NCBI RefSeq assembly: GCF_001885905.1
Contig: NZ_JXKM01000002.1
Span: 1-64,000 of the forward strand
DNA length: 64,000 nt
Direction: 5' to 3'
Source of the DNA: Enterococcus devriesei
GTDB taxonomy: Bacteria; Bacillota; Bacilli; Lactobacillales; Enterococcaceae
Shown here: positions 26,208-35,631 of the stretch, one piece after another
How positions within the stretch are numbered: position 1 is the first letter of the stretch
Layout of the letters: each line of letters starts with the position of its first letter
The notes under the pieces: model-generated
Seen by the model: only the letters and a program-made list of their open reading frames with translations
What the model was told of the DNA's origin: nothing
The model's database searches: none
Program-made: the position numbers and the translations under genes

Positions 26208-26522
26208 ATGTCACAAGTAGTTACTGATAAAACGTTTAGCGAAGAAACAGATAGCGGACTTGTCTTAATCGACTTTTGGGCAACCTGGTGTGGTCCTTGT
26301 CGCATGCAAGCACCGATCTTAGATCAATTATCCGAAGAATATGACGAAGATGAATTCAGAATCGTAAAAATGGATGTGGATGAAAATCCTGAAACGCCAG
26401 CATCATTTGGCATTATGAGCATCCCAACCCTTGTTTTGAAAAAAGATGGACAAGTCGTTGATAAAGTGATTGGTGTTCATACAAAGGATCAACTACAAGA
26501 GTTAATCAAGACTCATATGTAA
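26208..26522 (+). CDS. trxA: Thioredoxin
   Basis: The 104-residue protein has the canonical WCGPC redox site (Cys28, Cys31), the FWATW strand before it and the cis-proline motif SIPTLVLKKDGQ. Length and order are those of housekeeping TrxA, the cytosolic disulfide reductase serving ribonucleotide reductase and other enzymes. It follows mutS2 and has its own strong ribosome binding site TAGGAGG and its own terminator. Confidence 0.97.
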   Translation: MSQVVTDKTFSEETDSGLVLIDFWATWCGPCRMQAPILDQLSEEYDEDEFRIVKMDVDENPETPASFGIMSIPTLVLKKDGQVVDKVIGVHTKDQLQELIKTHM

Positions 26523-26580
26523 TTTAAGGATAAGGTTGTGGCAGAAGTTACTTTCGTCACACAATCTATTCGTGAATAGG

Positions 26581-26617
26581 GAGATATGACAGATTTTGTC
26601 GTATCTCTCTTTTTACG
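26581..26617 (+). terminator. Terminator of trxA
   Basis: GAGATATGAC pairs with GTCGTATCTC around a 7-base loop (one G-U pair) and is followed by TCTTTTT. Confidence 0.88.
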
Positions 26618-26653
26618 ATTAAAATTTATTTCTACAAAAGAAGACCTGAAAGA

Positions 26654-26681
26654 ATGACATCAGAAAGAGTGGTAGTATACT
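26654..26681 (+). promoter_or_regulatory. Candidate promoter of uvrC
   Basis: ATGACA and TATACT are 16 bases apart, about 50 bases before the uvrC ATG. No LexA/DinR box was noticed nearby. Confidence 0.5.
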
Positions 26682-26728
26682 AACTATAGGCAGTTCAAAA
26701 GTCTTTTTGATGAGAAGGGAAACAACGC

Positions 26729-28504
26729 ATGAACGAAAGAATCAAGAATAAATTAGCGATCCTGCCAGATCAACCGGGCTGCTATTTAATGAAAGATAAA
26801 AATGGAACGATTATTTATGTAGGGAAAGCCAAAATTTTAAAAAACCGTGTCCGTTCGTATTTCACCGGCAGTCATAATACCAAGACGGAGCGGTTAGTTA
26901 GCGAGATTGAAGATTTTGAATACATAGTGACCGAATCCAATATTGAAGCATTGCTGCTTGAGATCAATTTGATCAAGAAAAATGATCCTAAGTACAATAT
27001 CATGCTGAAGGACGACAAGACCTATCCATTTTTAAAAATCACCAACGAAAAATATCCACGTTTGATGATTACTCGGAAAGTGTTGAAGGACAAGGCTCAT
27101 TATTTTGGCCCGTATCCTGACGTCAACGCGGCGAATGAAACCAAAAAATTGTTGGATCGGCTGTTTCCATTGCGGAAATGCAAGCCGTCACAAAAAACAC
27201 CGTGCCTGTACTATCATTTAGGTCAATGTCTCTGTCCCTATGCTTTCCATGTAGATCCACAAATTTATAAAGACATGGTGGAAGAAATTAAAAACTTTCT
27301 TAATGGCGGACACACCGAGATTCAAGACCAGTTGATCGAAAAAATGAATCAAGCGGCAGTCGATATGGAATTTGAAAAGGCGGCGGAATATCGTGATCAA
27401 ATCAGAGCGATTGAGACCGTCATGACCAAACAAAAGATGACGAATACGGATCTAGTCGATCGGGATATTTTTGGCTACGCGACAGACAAAGGCTGGATGT
27501 GTGTGCAAGTTTTCTTCGTTCGTCAAGGAAAATTGATTGAACGAGATGTTTCAATGTTCCCCTTTTATAATGAAGCAGAGGAAGATTTCTTAACTTATAT
27601 CGGACAATTCTATCAAGAAAATGAGCATTTTATTCCAAAAGAAGTCTTGATCCCGGATAGTATCGACAAGCCAAGTGTCGAAGTGATGCTGGATACGAAA
27701 GTATTGCAACCACAACGGGGAGAAAAGAAAAAATTGGTGAAATTGGCCGGTAAAAATGCGCAGGTCGCCTTGAATGAAAAATTTGATTTAATCGGCCGCA
27801 GTGAAGCCCGGACGATCGGAGCCGTGGAAAAATTAGGCGATGCGATGAATATTCCGGCTCCAATACGGATCGAAGCTTTTGATAACTCCAATATCATGGG
27901 AACCGATCCCGTTTCGGCGATGGTGGTTTTTATCGATGGAAAACCAGCCAAGAAGGAATATCGGAAATACAAAATCAAAACTGTCAAAGGCCCCGATGAC
28001 TATGCCTCTATGCGAGAAGTCATTTATCGCCGCTATTCTCGTGTTTTAAAGGAGGGCTTACCGTTCCCAGATCTGATTGTGATCGATGGAGGGAAAGGCC
28101 AAGTAGAAGTTGCCAAAGACGTGCTAGCTAATCAACTAGGGATCGATATTCCAATCGCAGGTTTGGCGAAAGACGATAAGCACAAAACCAGTGAATTATT
28201 GTACGGACCAGAATTAACGGTCGTCCCATTAGAACGCAACTCGCAAGAATTTTTCTTGCTGCAGCGTATCCAAGATGAAGTCCATCGCTTTGCCATCACT
28301 TTCCATCGGCAATTGCGAAGTAAAAATAGTTTTGCTTCGAAACTGGATAATATTGATGGATTAGGACCGAAACGTAAAAAAATGCTGCTAAAGGAATTTA
28401 AATCATTAAAAAATATTCAAGCAGCCTCTATCGAAGAATTACAAAAAGTCGGATTGCCGAAAGCAGTCGCTGAGAAGACTCACCAACAACTACAGAAAAA
28501 ATAA
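26729..28504 (+). CDS. uvrC: Excinuclease ABC subunit C
   Basis: The 591-residue protein shows, in order, the GIY-YIG nuclease domain ([24 protein letters not shown]; residues 12-90), a Cys cluster ([21 protein letters not shown]), the UVR motif for UvrB contact (about residues 200-235), the RNase H-like C-terminal nuclease ([20 protein letters not shown]) and a terminal helix-hairpin-helix ([19 protein letters not shown]). It makes both incisions in nucleotide excision repair. AAGGGA precedes the ATG. Confidence 0.98.
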   Translation: MNERIKNKLAILPDQPGCYLMKDKNGTIIYVGKAKILKNRVRSYFTGSHNTKTERLVSEIEDFEYIVTESNIEALLLEINLIKKNDPKYNIMLKDDKTYPFLKITNEKYPRLMITRKVLKDKAHYFGPYPDVNAANETKKLLDRLFPLRKCKPSQKTPCLYYHLGQCLCPYAFHVDPQIYKDMVEEIKNFLNGGHTEIQDQLIEKMNQAAVDMEFEKAAEYRDQIRAIETVMTKQKMTNTDLVDRDIFGYATDKGWMCVQVFFVRQGKLIERDVSMFPFYNEAEEDFLTYIGQFYQENEHFIPKEVLIPDSIDKPSVEVMLDTKVLQPQRGEKKKLVKLAGKNAQVALNEKFDLIGRSEARTIGAVEKLGDAMNIPAPIRIEAFDNSNIMGTDPVSAMVVFIDGKPAKKEYRKYKIKTVKGPDDYASMREVIYRRYSRVLKEGLPFPDLIVIDGGKGQVEVAKDVLANQLGIDIPIAGLAKDDKHKTSELLYGPELTVVPLERNSQEFFLLQRIQDEVHRFAITFHRQLRSKNSFASKLDNIDGLGPKRKKMLLKEFKSLKNIQAASIEELQKVGLPKAVAEKTHQQLQKK

Positions 28505-28505
28505 T

Positions 28506-28574
28506 GTATAGCACCCTTTACATGAAAAGTAAAGGGTGCTATACTTTTTAAAATAAAAGTAAAGGACACTGTAC
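28506..28574 (+). promoter_or_regulatory. uvrC terminator overlapping a promoter, with a three-fold repeated 16-mer
   Basis: GTATAGCACCCTTTAC (28506-28521) and its exact inverse (28529-28544) form a 16-bp hairpin followed by TTTTT, which can end uvrC transcripts. The same bases hold a promoter: TTTACA (28517-28522), 17 bases, TATACT (28540-28545). A third, imperfect copy, GTAAAGGACACTGTAC, lies at 28559-28574 near the expected start of transcription. The repeated site is a candidate operator for the XRE regulator encoded next. Confidence 0.7.
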
Positions 28575-28590
28575 ATGAAGGGGTGATCGT

Positions 28591-28797
28591 TTGCAGAATC
28601 GTATTCAAAAGTTACGTAAAGAGCGCAAGCTGACCCAAAGTGATTTGGCTGACCAATTGGAAGTGACACGTCAAACGATTATTTCTTTGGAAAATGGTCG
28701 TTACAATGCTTCGTTGATTTTAGCCTATAAGATTGCTCGTTTTTTTGATTTGACGATTGAAGATATTTTTATTTTTGAAGAGGAGGAGGAAGAATGA
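28591..28797 (+). CDS. XRE/Cro-CI type small regulator
   Basis: The 68-residue protein is a single helix-turn-helix domain (RIQKLRKERKLTQSDLADQLEVTRQTIISLENGRYNASL) followed by IARFFDLTIEDIF and an all-glutamate tail. It resembles YozG-type regulators that head operons with a small membrane protein and an ABC exporter. The start is TTG 28591 after AAGGGGTG. Its stop overlaps the next start (ATGATG). Confidence 0.92.
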   Translation: MQNRIQKLRKERKLTQSDLADQLEVTRQTIISLENGRYNASLILAYKIARFFDLTIEDIFIFEEEEEE

Positions 28798-29261
28798 TGG
28801 AAAATTTATCCAAGGCTGACCGCGAATATCGTGAGAAATTGCGTAAGTTTAATATAGGCTATTTTATAGCGATCCTTTTCATGATTGTTTGTATGGTAAT
28901 TCTTCTGATTGGGCCGCGAGTCTATCAGTTGGAGATCAGTGAATCCGCCGCGGGCTTTTTAATGGGCTTTTTTTCCTCTATCACAATTGTTTTTATTCTT
29001 TTCATCTTGCGGAATCGCCAGATTATGCAAGACCCAAAAAAATTGAGAACGCAGCGAATTGCTCGAACGGATGAACGGAACTTGCAAATCAACGGCAAAG
29101 CACTTCGTTTCACTAGCTTCGTAATGAGCTTCGTTTTAGTTATTCTGAGTATGATTGGCAGTTTTATTTCAAGGGAATTAATGTATACGGCAACTTGTTT
29201 ATTATGGGTATTTCTAATCAGTTATCTGGTTGGCTATTTTTATTTCAAAAAGAAATTATAA
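28794..29261 (+). CDS. Small membrane protein (DUF2178-like) of the regulator-ABC operon
   Basis: The 155-residue protein has four predicted helices in two pairs (about residues 22-44, 52-75, 103-125, 131-150). Between them is a charged loop containing RTQRIARTDERNLQINGKA, which resembles the 'DER...I...A' element of DUF2178-type proteins. Such genes often sit between an XRE regulator and an ABC transporter. Function unknown. It starts at ATG 28794 (or 28797) after GAGGAGGAGG. Confidence 0.75.
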   Translation: MMENLSKADREYREKLRKFNIGYFIAILFMIVCMVILLIGPRVYQLEISESAAGFLMGFFSSITIVFILFILRNRQIMQDPKKLRTQRIARTDERNLQINGKALRFTSFVMSFVLVILSMIGSFISRELMYTATCLLWVFLISYLVGYFYFKKKL

Positions 29262-29272
29262 GGAGTGAGAAA

Positions 29273-30172
29273 ATGTTACAGGTTGAGCACTTGAGTAAAA
29301 GCTTCGGCACGTATAAGGCATTAGATAATATGGATTTTACGATTGAAGACGGCAAAATTTTAGGATTGATTGGACAAAACGGAGCCGGGAAAACAACGAC
29401 CTTCCGTTTGATCTTAGATTTTCTATCGAAGGATTCTGGAAGTGTTTCTTGGAATGGACATCCACTATCTGGTAAAGACTACGACACGATTGGTTACTTG
29501 CCTGAAGAGCGCGGTTTGTATCCAAAAGTAACGATTGAAAATCAATTATTATTCTTTGCCTCGTTGCGGGGAAAGAGCAAACAGGAGATCGCGCCTAAAA
29601 TTGATGAATGGATGGAAAAATTCCAAGTCAAAGGAAAGAAAACCGATAAAGTAAAATCCCTTTCTAAAGGGAATCAACAAAAGGTTCAATTGATCTCAAC
29701 ACTGATCCATGAGCCAAAGCTAGTTATTTTGGATGAACCATTTAGCGGATTAGACCCAGTCAATGCAGAACTATTAAAAAATGGCATCATCGAGTTGAAG
29801 GAAAAAGGCTCTTGTGTCATCTTCTCTAGTCACAACATGGACAATGTTGAAAAAATTTGTGACCACTTGATTATGTTGAATAACGGTAAAACTGTTTTGA
29901 ATGGCAAGGTTCATGAAATCCGCGAATCCTTTGGTCGGAGTAAATTATATTTGGAATCACATTTGACGCAAGAACAACTAAACGCTTTTCCAGGTGTGCA
30001 GTCAGTGCTGTCAAAAGAGGATGGTAGCTTTGATATTACTTTAGATGATCCTAGCGCTGGCCAAGCGATCTTTACAGAAGCGACGAAGGATGGTTATATC
30101 CCAATGTTTAATCAGCAACCGCCAACCCTCGAAGAAATTTTTAAATGGAAAGCAGGTGCGTCAAATGAGTAA
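29273..30172 (+). CDS. ABC transporter ATP-binding protein (NatA-like)
   Basis: From ATG 29273 (AGGAGTGAG upstream) the protein has 299 residues. The ATPase motifs are complete: Walker A GQNGAGKTT, a degenerate signature motif LSKGNQQKVQ, and Walker B LVILDEPFSGLDPVNAEL. The C-terminal 80 residues form the extension seen in NatA/YhaQ-type exporters. It pairs with the ABC-2 permease whose start overlaps its stop (ATGAGTAA). Substrate unknown; sodium extrusion and drug export are known roles of this family. Confidence 0.93.
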   Translation: MLQVEHLSKSFGTYKALDNMDFTIEDGKILGLIGQNGAGKTTTFRLILDFLSKDSGSVSWNGHPLSGKDYDTIGYLPEERGLYPKVTIENQLLFFASLRGKSKQEIAPKIDEWMEKFQVKGKKTDKVKSLSKGNQQKVQLISTLIHEPKLVILDEPFSGLDPVNAELLKNGIIELKEKGSCVIFSSHNMDNVEKICDHLIMLNNGKTVLNGKVHEIRESFGRSKLYLESHLTQEQLNAFPGVQSVLSKEDGSFDITLDDPSAGQAIFTEATKDGYIPMFNQQPPTLEEIFKWKAGASNE

Positions 30173-31424
30173 AATGGGCATTATCATTAAAGATGTTTAC
30201 AAGAAAAACGTGAAATCCACGGCATTCGTTATTATGATTTTAGCGCCGTTTCTCGTTATGGGAATTTTCTATTTGTCTCAACATTTCTTCGGGGATGCCA
30301 ATGATATCAGCAAGATCGGGATCGTGACTGACCAACCAGCGGTAGCGGAACAGTTGGCAAAGACGAAAAACAAAGATTATACGTTTAAAACAGTGGATGG
30401 CGATAAAAAAGCGCAACAGCAGCTAGAGGATAAAAAAATCGACGCCTATCTTGATTTAAAAATGGGTGAAGATCAAATATCCGGCAAACTTTATAGTAAG
30501 GCATCGCTAGGCACCTCAACGGAAACACAGTTGCAACAAATTTTAAGTTCGATGCAAGCAAGTATTCGCGCGAGTCAGTTGAATTTAACCACTGCCCAAG
30601 TGCAAAAGGTAATGGAACCGGCAAAATTTGATTCAACCAAGGTCTCTTTTGAGAATGGAAAAATGAAAAGTGACGATGGAGATTCCGGTATCCAATTTAT
30701 TTTAAGCTTTTTAACGACGATCATAATGTTTATGTTCATCACGAGCTATTCATCGATTATCGCTCAAGAGATCGCTTCGGAAAAGGGTACACGGATCATG
30801 GAAGTTTTACTATCCAGCATGAAGGCCAAGAGTCATTACTATGGTAAGCTTTTAGGGGTTTTATTGGTGGCTTTGACGCAACTATTGATCTACGTGGTAG
30901 CGATTGTTGTCGCCTTCCGTCAATTTAAGGATCTACCGATATTGCAAGGTTTCATAAATAATGTATCTATCAAGAGTCTTTTAGGAGCGAACGTCGCCTT
31001 GATTATTGGCTTTATGTTGATCGGGATTTTCTTATATGCTGTTCTTTCGGCTTTATGTGGATCGTTAGTCAGTAAACCGGAGGATACCGCCAAGGCAGTA
31101 CAGCCAGTGATGTATCTTTCAATGATCGGGTATATGCTGGGCTTAATCTTAGGCGCTTCTGATCCAACCAATATGATTATTAAAATTACGTCGTACATTC
31201 CATTCTTATCGTCTTACAGCATGCCGATCCGTTTAGCAACGGGGACAGCCGAAATGTCTAGTGCTTTCGTTTCTTTAGGGATCTTAATTGTCTTTACGAT
31301 TTTCTTAACAGCTTTCTCTGCGCAATTATATAAATCCAATGTTTTGGTTTATAGTGAAGGCGGAGCGTGGACTGCGTTGAAGCAATCGATCTCTATTATG
31401 CAAAATGATCGCAAAGTCAAATAA
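30165..31424 (+). CDS. ABC-2 type permease (NatB/YhaP-like)
   Basis: The 419-residue protein has one N-terminal helix (residues 17-40), a large outside domain (about 45-180) and five or six C-terminal helices, the classic NatB layout. The start ATG 30165 overlaps the ATPase stop by eight bases. The motif EIASEKGTRIMEVLLSS in the second half is typical of the ABC-2 family. Confidence 0.92.
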   Translation: MSKMGIIIKDVYKKNVKSTAFVIMILAPFLVMGIFYLSQHFFGDANDISKIGIVTDQPAVAEQLAKTKNKDYTFKTVDGDKKAQQQLEDKKIDAYLDLKMGEDQISGKLYSKASLGTSTETQLQQILSSMQASIRASQLNLTTAQVQKVMEPAKFDSTKVSFENGKMKSDDGDSGIQFILSFLTTIIMFMFITSYSSIIAQEIASEKGTRIMEVLLSSMKAKSHYYGKLLGVLLVALTQLLIYVVAIVVAFRQFKDLPILQGFINNVSIKSLLGANVALIIGFMLIGIFLYAVLSALCGSLVSKPEDTAKAVQPVMYLSMIGYMLGLILGASDPTNMIIKITSYIPFLSSYSMPIRLATGTAEMSSAFVSLGILIVFTIFLTAFSAQLYKSNVLVYSEGGAWTALKQSISIMQNDRKVK

Positions 31425-31507
31425 ACAAAGTAGTTGACCCAATGTCAAAAGACCCTCACAATAAAAAGATACGATAGCCTGTAGCACATAAATAAGGAGG
31501 AAAGCTG

Positions 31508-32323
31508 ATGAAAAAAACGAAGCGATTATCAAATGGTAGTGAAATGCCGCGTTTAGGTTTAGGTGTTTGGCGTGTGGAGGAAAAGGACGCGACGAATTCT
31601 GTTCAATGGGCCATCGAAAGCGGCTATCATCTGATCGATACCGCTGCTGTTTATAAAAATGAAAAAGGTGTCGGCGAAGGTATCCGCGCAGCGGGGATCA
31701 AACGTGAAGAATTATTTGTCACTACAAAACTGTGGAATGCCGATCAAGGTTATGAATCCGCTCATAAGGCTTTTGATGAAAGCTTGGAACGCTTAGGTCT
31801 CGATTATGTTGATCTTTATTTGATTCATTGGCCGGTTGAAGGGAAATTTAATGACTCATGGCGGGCAATGGAAGAGATTTACGAGAGCGGCAGAGCAAAA
31901 GCTATCGGTGTTTCTAATTTCCATCAGCATCATATCGAAGAGCTGATGAAAACTGCCAAAATCAAGCCGATGGTGGATCAAATCGAGCTGCATCCAACTT
32001 TGACACAAGTAGCATTGCGGGAATATTTAATGCAAGCTGGGATCGCGGTTGAAGCGTGGTCACCTCTAGGACAAGGAAAAATCTTGCAAAATCCAACACT
32101 TGTCGCAATCGGTGAGAAACATCAAAAAACCGCTGCTCAAGTGATTATTCGCTGGCATTTGCAAAGTGATATCATCGTCATTCCAAAATCTGTTCATGAA
32201 GAACGGATTAAAGAGAACTTTGATGTGTTTGATTTTGAATTAAGCGACGCGGAAATGAAACAGATTGATGGGTTGAATATTAATGAACGCTTAGGGGCCG
32301 ATCCGGATAATTTTGATTTTTAA
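31508..32323 (+). CDS. Aldo/keto reductase
   Basis: The 271-residue cytosolic enzyme has the AKR tetrad: Asp and Tyr in LIDTAAVYKNEKGVGEG, Lys in TTKLWN, His in YLIHWPV. The C-terminal NADPH-binding segment IVIPKSVHEERIKEN is intact. Close to 2,5-diketo-gluconate or glyoxal reductase-type members, it reduces aldehydes and ketones with NADPH. Start ATG follows AAGGAGG. A single gene. Confidence 0.95.
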   Translation: MKKTKRLSNGSEMPRLGLGVWRVEEKDATNSVQWAIESGYHLIDTAAVYKNEKGVGEGIRAAGIKREELFVTTKLWNADQGYESAHKAFDESLERLGLDYVDLYLIHWPVEGKFNDSWRAMEEIYESGRAKAIGVSNFHQHHIEELMKTAKIKPMVDQIELHPTLTQVALREYLMQAGIAVEAWSPLGQGKILQNPTLVAIGEKHQKTAAQVIIRWHLQSDIIVIPKSVHEERIKENFDVFDFELSDAEMKQIDGLNINERLGADPDNFDF

Positions 32324-32345
32324 TTTATCATATGAAATATTTACG

Positions 32346-32390
32346 AGCATATGAGATGGTCAATGAACCATTTCGTATGCTTTTTTGCTC
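32346..32390 (+). terminator. Terminator of the aldo/keto reductase gene
   Basis: AGCATATGAGATGGT pairs with ACCATTTCGTATGCT with two mismatches and is followed by TTTTT. Confidence 0.75.
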
Positions 32391-32542
32391 GTAAATGAAG
32401 TTATGTATTTCACATAATAAGGGTTGATAAATCCATAAAGGCTTTAAAATAGGTTATTAAGATTGTGAACTAAGTATTATTTTAATCAAATGAACGTTGG
32501 ATTAAAAAATATGGTAAAATGACAAGAAAAGGGAGGGATACC

Positions 32543-33991
32543 ATGGATGATTTTTTATCAAATCTTAATTCTTTAATTTGGGGAGCACCAATGATCCTAT
32601 TGATTTTAGGAATCGGTGTTTTATTGACTGTCGGCTGTCGGATGATTCAGCTTCGTAAATTGCCACTCGCATTGAAGTACATGGTTAAAAATGAAGAAGG
32701 CGGCGCAGGGGATGTTACTAGTTTTCAAGCGCTGTGTACGGCGTTATCTGCAACAATCGGTACGGGAAATATCGTAGGTGTTGCTACTGCCATCGTAGCT
32801 GGGGGACCCGGCGCTTTGTTTTGGCTTGAATTAGCCGGGCTACTCGGAATGGCGACTAAGTACGCCGAAGGGTTATTGGCGGTGAAATATCGAACTTTTG
32901 ATGATCACGGGAAAGCGTTAGGCGGTCCATTTTATTACATTGAAAATGGGTTAGGTCAAAAATGGAAATGGTTAGCTAAAATGTTTGCCTTTTTCGGAGC
33001 GATCGCCGGTGTGATTGGAATTGGAACGATTGCTCAAATCAACGGAATCACTTCAGCCGCGGAAACTTTTTTTGATCCTAACAAAGCGAATACGATCACT
33101 TTATTTGGCAATCAGTATTCATGGGCAGTAATTATTTCAGGAGCAGTGGTGACACTCCTAGTTGCAATTGTATTGATCGGAGGCGTGCAGCGAATCGCCC
33201 GCGTATCAGAAATTATTGTTCCATTGATGATCGTGATTTATGTCAGCTTATGCTTGTTCATGATTGTGGTGAATATTACAAAGTTGCCAGCGGTAATTGT
33301 TGAAATTGTTCAAAGTGCCTTTGGTTTACGGGCTGTTTCTGGTGGGGCAATGGGTGCCATGATGATCGCGATGCAAAAAGGAATCGCTCGTGGGATCTTC
33401 TCTAATGAATCTGGACTGGGAAGTGCGCCAATCGCAGCAGCAGCGGCGCAATCAAAAGAACCTGTACGTCAAGGTTTGGTATCAATGACCGGAACGTTCA
33501 TTGATACATTAGTTGTTTGTAATATGACCGGAATGGCAATCATCTTGACTGGAGCATGGGAAACAGGGCTAGAAGGATCAGCGGTGACTATCTTTGCCTT
33601 TTCCGAAGCCTTGCCGATCTCGCAAACCATCGCTTCACTTTTATTGATGACTTGTTTAGCCTTTTTCGCCTTTACGACGATTTTAGGTTGGAATTATTAT
33701 TCAGAACGTTGCTTAAGCTACTTAACAGGTGGGAATACTAAGTTCTCTACTGCTTTTCGCGGGCTATATATTTTCGCCGTCTTCATTGGACCCTATTTGA
33801 CTGTGACAGCTGTTTGGACGATCGCAGATATTTTTAACGGCTTAATGGCCTTTCCAAATATTATCGCGTTGATTCTGCTAAGTCCGGTAGTATTTAAAGA
33901 AACAAAAGATTACTTTGAGCGACTAGCAAAGAATCCTGAAATGGATCTTGCCGGCAACTCATTCGGTGAAATCACTCCTGAAGATGATTAA
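32543..33991 (+). CDS. Alanine/glycine:cation symporter (AGCS family)
   Basis: From ATG 32543 (GGGAGGG upstream) the protein has 482 residues and about eleven predicted helices. The AGCS signatures are clear: FQALCTALSATIGTGNIVGV near residue 65, GGPGALFWLELAGLLGMATKYAEG, and GIFSNESGLGSAPIAAAAA about residue 290. It couples uptake of D/L-alanine or glycine to sodium (or protons). With a sodium-pumping V-ATPase encoded just downstream, Na+ coupling is plausible. No amino-acid-responsive leader was recognised in the 200 bases upstream. Confidence 0.95.
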   Translation: MDDFLSNLNSLIWGAPMILLILGIGVLLTVGCRMIQLRKLPLALKYMVKNEEGGAGDVTSFQALCTALSATIGTGNIVGVATAIVAGGPGALFWLELAGLLGMATKYAEGLLAVKYRTFDDHGKALGGPFYYIENGLGQKWKWLAKMFAFFGAIAGVIGIGTIAQINGITSAAETFFDPNKANTITLFGNQYSWAVIISGAVVTLLVAIVLIGGVQRIARVSEIIVPLMIVIYVSLCLFMIVVNITKLPAVIVEIVQSAFGLRAVSGGAMGAMMIAMQKGIARGIFSNESGLGSAPIAAAAAQSKEPVRQGLVSMTGTFIDTLVVCNMTGMAIILTGAWETGLEGSAVTIFAFSEALPISQTIASLLLMTCLAFFAFTTILGWNYYSERCLSYLTGGNTKFSTAFRGLYIFAVFIGPYLTVTAVWTIADIFNGLMAFPNIIALILLSPVVFKETKDYFERLAKNPEMDLAGNSFGEITPEDD

Positions 33992-33993
33992 AA

Positions 33994-34033
33994 TAAGAGA
34001 GCGGGAACAATTTTTGTTCCCCGCTCTCTTTGT
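33994..34033. terminator. Terminator of the AGCS gene
   Basis: AAGAGAGCGGGAACA pairs with TGTTCCCCGCTCTCTT with one bulge and is followed by TGTTTTTTT. It may also serve the convergent amidotransferase gene. Confidence 0.88.
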
Positions 34034-34134
34034 TTTTTTATAATGAAAGTATAAAGTTTTTACGTGAATAAATCGCTTTACAGCGAGCATATCTACGTCC
34101 GGCTTAACGAACTAGCCTTATTATTCTTTTAAAA

Positions 34135-34860
34135 CTATTCGAATTCTTGGACAAAAAAATCAAAGAGACTTTGCTCTTTCGGATCATTTTGACGAGTTAA
34201 TTCAGGATGCCACTGGACACCAAGAATTTTAGTGTTTCGTTCGCGACTCTCTACGGCTTCGACAATCCGGTCAGAAGACCATGCGATTGGGACGAGACTT
34301 TCGGCTAAATCTCTCAACGCTTGATGGTGGTAAGAATTTACTTGCGCACGTTCTCCAAATAAGGGAGCCAAGGTGGAATCGCCTTTAATCGTAATCGAAT
34401 GTAGACCAAAGTCAGGAACCGTTGGAAACATATCGTGTTTGACTTCCCAATCAGGATATTCTGACAAGTCTTGATATAAAGTCCCACCTAACGTCACATT
34501 CAGTAGTTGTGTCCCACGGCAAACAGTCAGGATCGGTTTGTCTTGCTTGATTGCTTCTTTAATCAAAGCCATTTCAAAGCGATCTCGATCAACGCTTGTC
34601 GGACCAAGTTTTGGGTGCGGCTCTTCGTTATACAAGAAAGGAGTGACATCTTGACCACCAGCTAGTAATAGTTTATCGATTGTTTCGATATACTCACCGG
34701 CAAGCTCAGGATCACTGATAGGCAGCAAAACAGGAATGCCTCCGGCTTGGTGTACGCCATCAATGAAACCTTGAGGGCTGTAAGTAAATTGTTGATCAAA
34801 AAAATCTTGGTTATTTTGATAATGTTGATTCGCTGCGATACCGATGATTGGTTTTTTCAA
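34135..34860 (-). CDS. Class I glutamine amidotransferase-like hydrolase (gamma-glutamyl-GABA hydrolase/PuuD family)
   Basis: The 241-residue protein has the peptidase C26 fold: LLLAGGQDVTPFLY, nucleophile elbow TVCRGTQLLNV with the catalytic cysteine about residue 115, and WHPELTRQ with the catalytic histidine about 217. Members hydrolyse gamma-glutamyl amides. No polyamine catabolic genes are nearby, so the substrate is open. The start is TTG 34860, about ten bases after AAGGAGTG on the minus strand. Confidence 0.9.
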   Translation of the reverse strand: MKKPIIGIAANQHYQNNQDFFDQQFTYSPQGFIDGVHQAGGIPVLLPISDPELAGEYIETIDKLLLAGGQDVTPFLYNEEPHPKLGPTSVDRDRFEMALIKEAIKQDKPILTVCRGTQLLNVTLGGTLYQDLSEYPDWEVKHDMFPTVPDFGLHSITIKGDSTLAPLFGERAQVNSYHHQALRDLAESLVPIAWSSDRIVEAVESRERNTKILGVQWHPELTRQNDPKEQSLFDFFVQEFE

Positions 34861-35307
34861 AAAAAGACACTCCTTTATAAGTTAGGTTCGATATTTTTTA
34901 ACAGAATAAAAAACATACTAATAATTAAGTATCACATCCCAAAAATGAAAGCAAGGGGAATGACCTCAAACTTATTTTTACTGATTTTCATTCATCCAAC
35001 TGCTCAAAAGTATGATAAGTAAATAATCCATTCCAAATTTATGAAATCCTCAATAAACTGAAAGAAAACGGATAAGATGAAGGATCAAAACCGAAAACGA
35101 ACCATTAGATTTCGATCGTTATCTTTCGTATCTGTCATTTTATTCATAAACTTACTTTTTTTTGCAAAATATTTTTGTTATACTGGTTAAAGTAAATTCC
35201 ATAAAATACAACGGTTGGGCGTAAGCTTCAAGGATCGTGTTCTTCAAGGGGTGAGAAGAACGGCCTTCATAGCTTTGCGCCCTTTTTGTATAAAAAGGAG
35301 GGTTTGT
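34861..35307 (+). promoter_or_regulatory. Intergenic region and leader of the V-ATPase operon
   Basis: This 447-base stretch holds the ribosome binding site of the minus-strand gene on the left. On the right is a -10-like TATACT (35179-35184) without a convincing -35. Further on are two hairpins before ntpF: GTTCTTC/GAAGAAC (35239-35245 with 35255-35261) and CCTTTTT-GTAT-AAAAAGG (35281-35298). The second stem takes in part of the ntpF Shine-Dalgarno AAGGAGG (35295-35301). No other gene is supported. Confidence 0.55.
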
Positions 35308-35631
35308 GTGTTAGAAGCTTTAGAAAAAATCAAATCTGCTGAAGAGCAGAATGAACGAGTAAAAGAAAAATTATTAGCAGATTTAACTGACTATGAATCC
35401 GAAAAAAAAGCGTCTTTACAAAAGAAGCGCGAAACATTACGTTCAGAATTTTCCACCGCGCTTTCAGAGCGGGAACAGGTTTTGTCTCAAGAATTAGAGA
35501 CTGAAGAACAAGAGCTTTCGCGAAATGCTGAGGACGCAATTACGTTAATGGAAGAAAACTATCATTCCAAGAAGCAACAAACGATTGATAAAATTATTGA
35601 AAGGGTGATCTCAGAATATGGCGGTCAGTAA
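35308..35631 (+). CDS. ntpF: V-type Na+-ATPase subunit F (peripheral stalk, G/H-like)
   Basis: From GTG 35308, after AAGGAGGG, the protein has 107 residues. It is almost entirely a charged coiled coil (LEKIKSAEEQNERVKEKL, many Glu and Lys), as expected for the stalk subunit that pairs with NtpE. The frame is open to 35215, but the extra residues lie in the structured leader and are not stalk-like. It overlaps ntpI by 14 bases. First gene of the ntp operon, as in E. hirae. Confidence 0.9.
   Translation: MLEALEKIKSAEEQNERVKEKLLADLTDYESEKKASLQKKRETLRSEFSTALSEREQVLSQELETEEQELSRNAEDAITLMEENYHSKKQQTIDKIIERVISEYGGQ

Noticed and set aside
34747-35022. Plus-strand 91-codon frame overlapping the amidotransferase start
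   Set aside because: It is mostly antisense to the amidotransferase gene, with no good ribosome binding site or recognisable domain.
35215-35307. N-terminal extension of NtpF from ATG-like codons at 35215
   Set aside because: The extra 31 residues (basic, Phe/Arg-rich) do not look like a stalk subunit and the strong AAGGAGG lies directly before GTG 35308.
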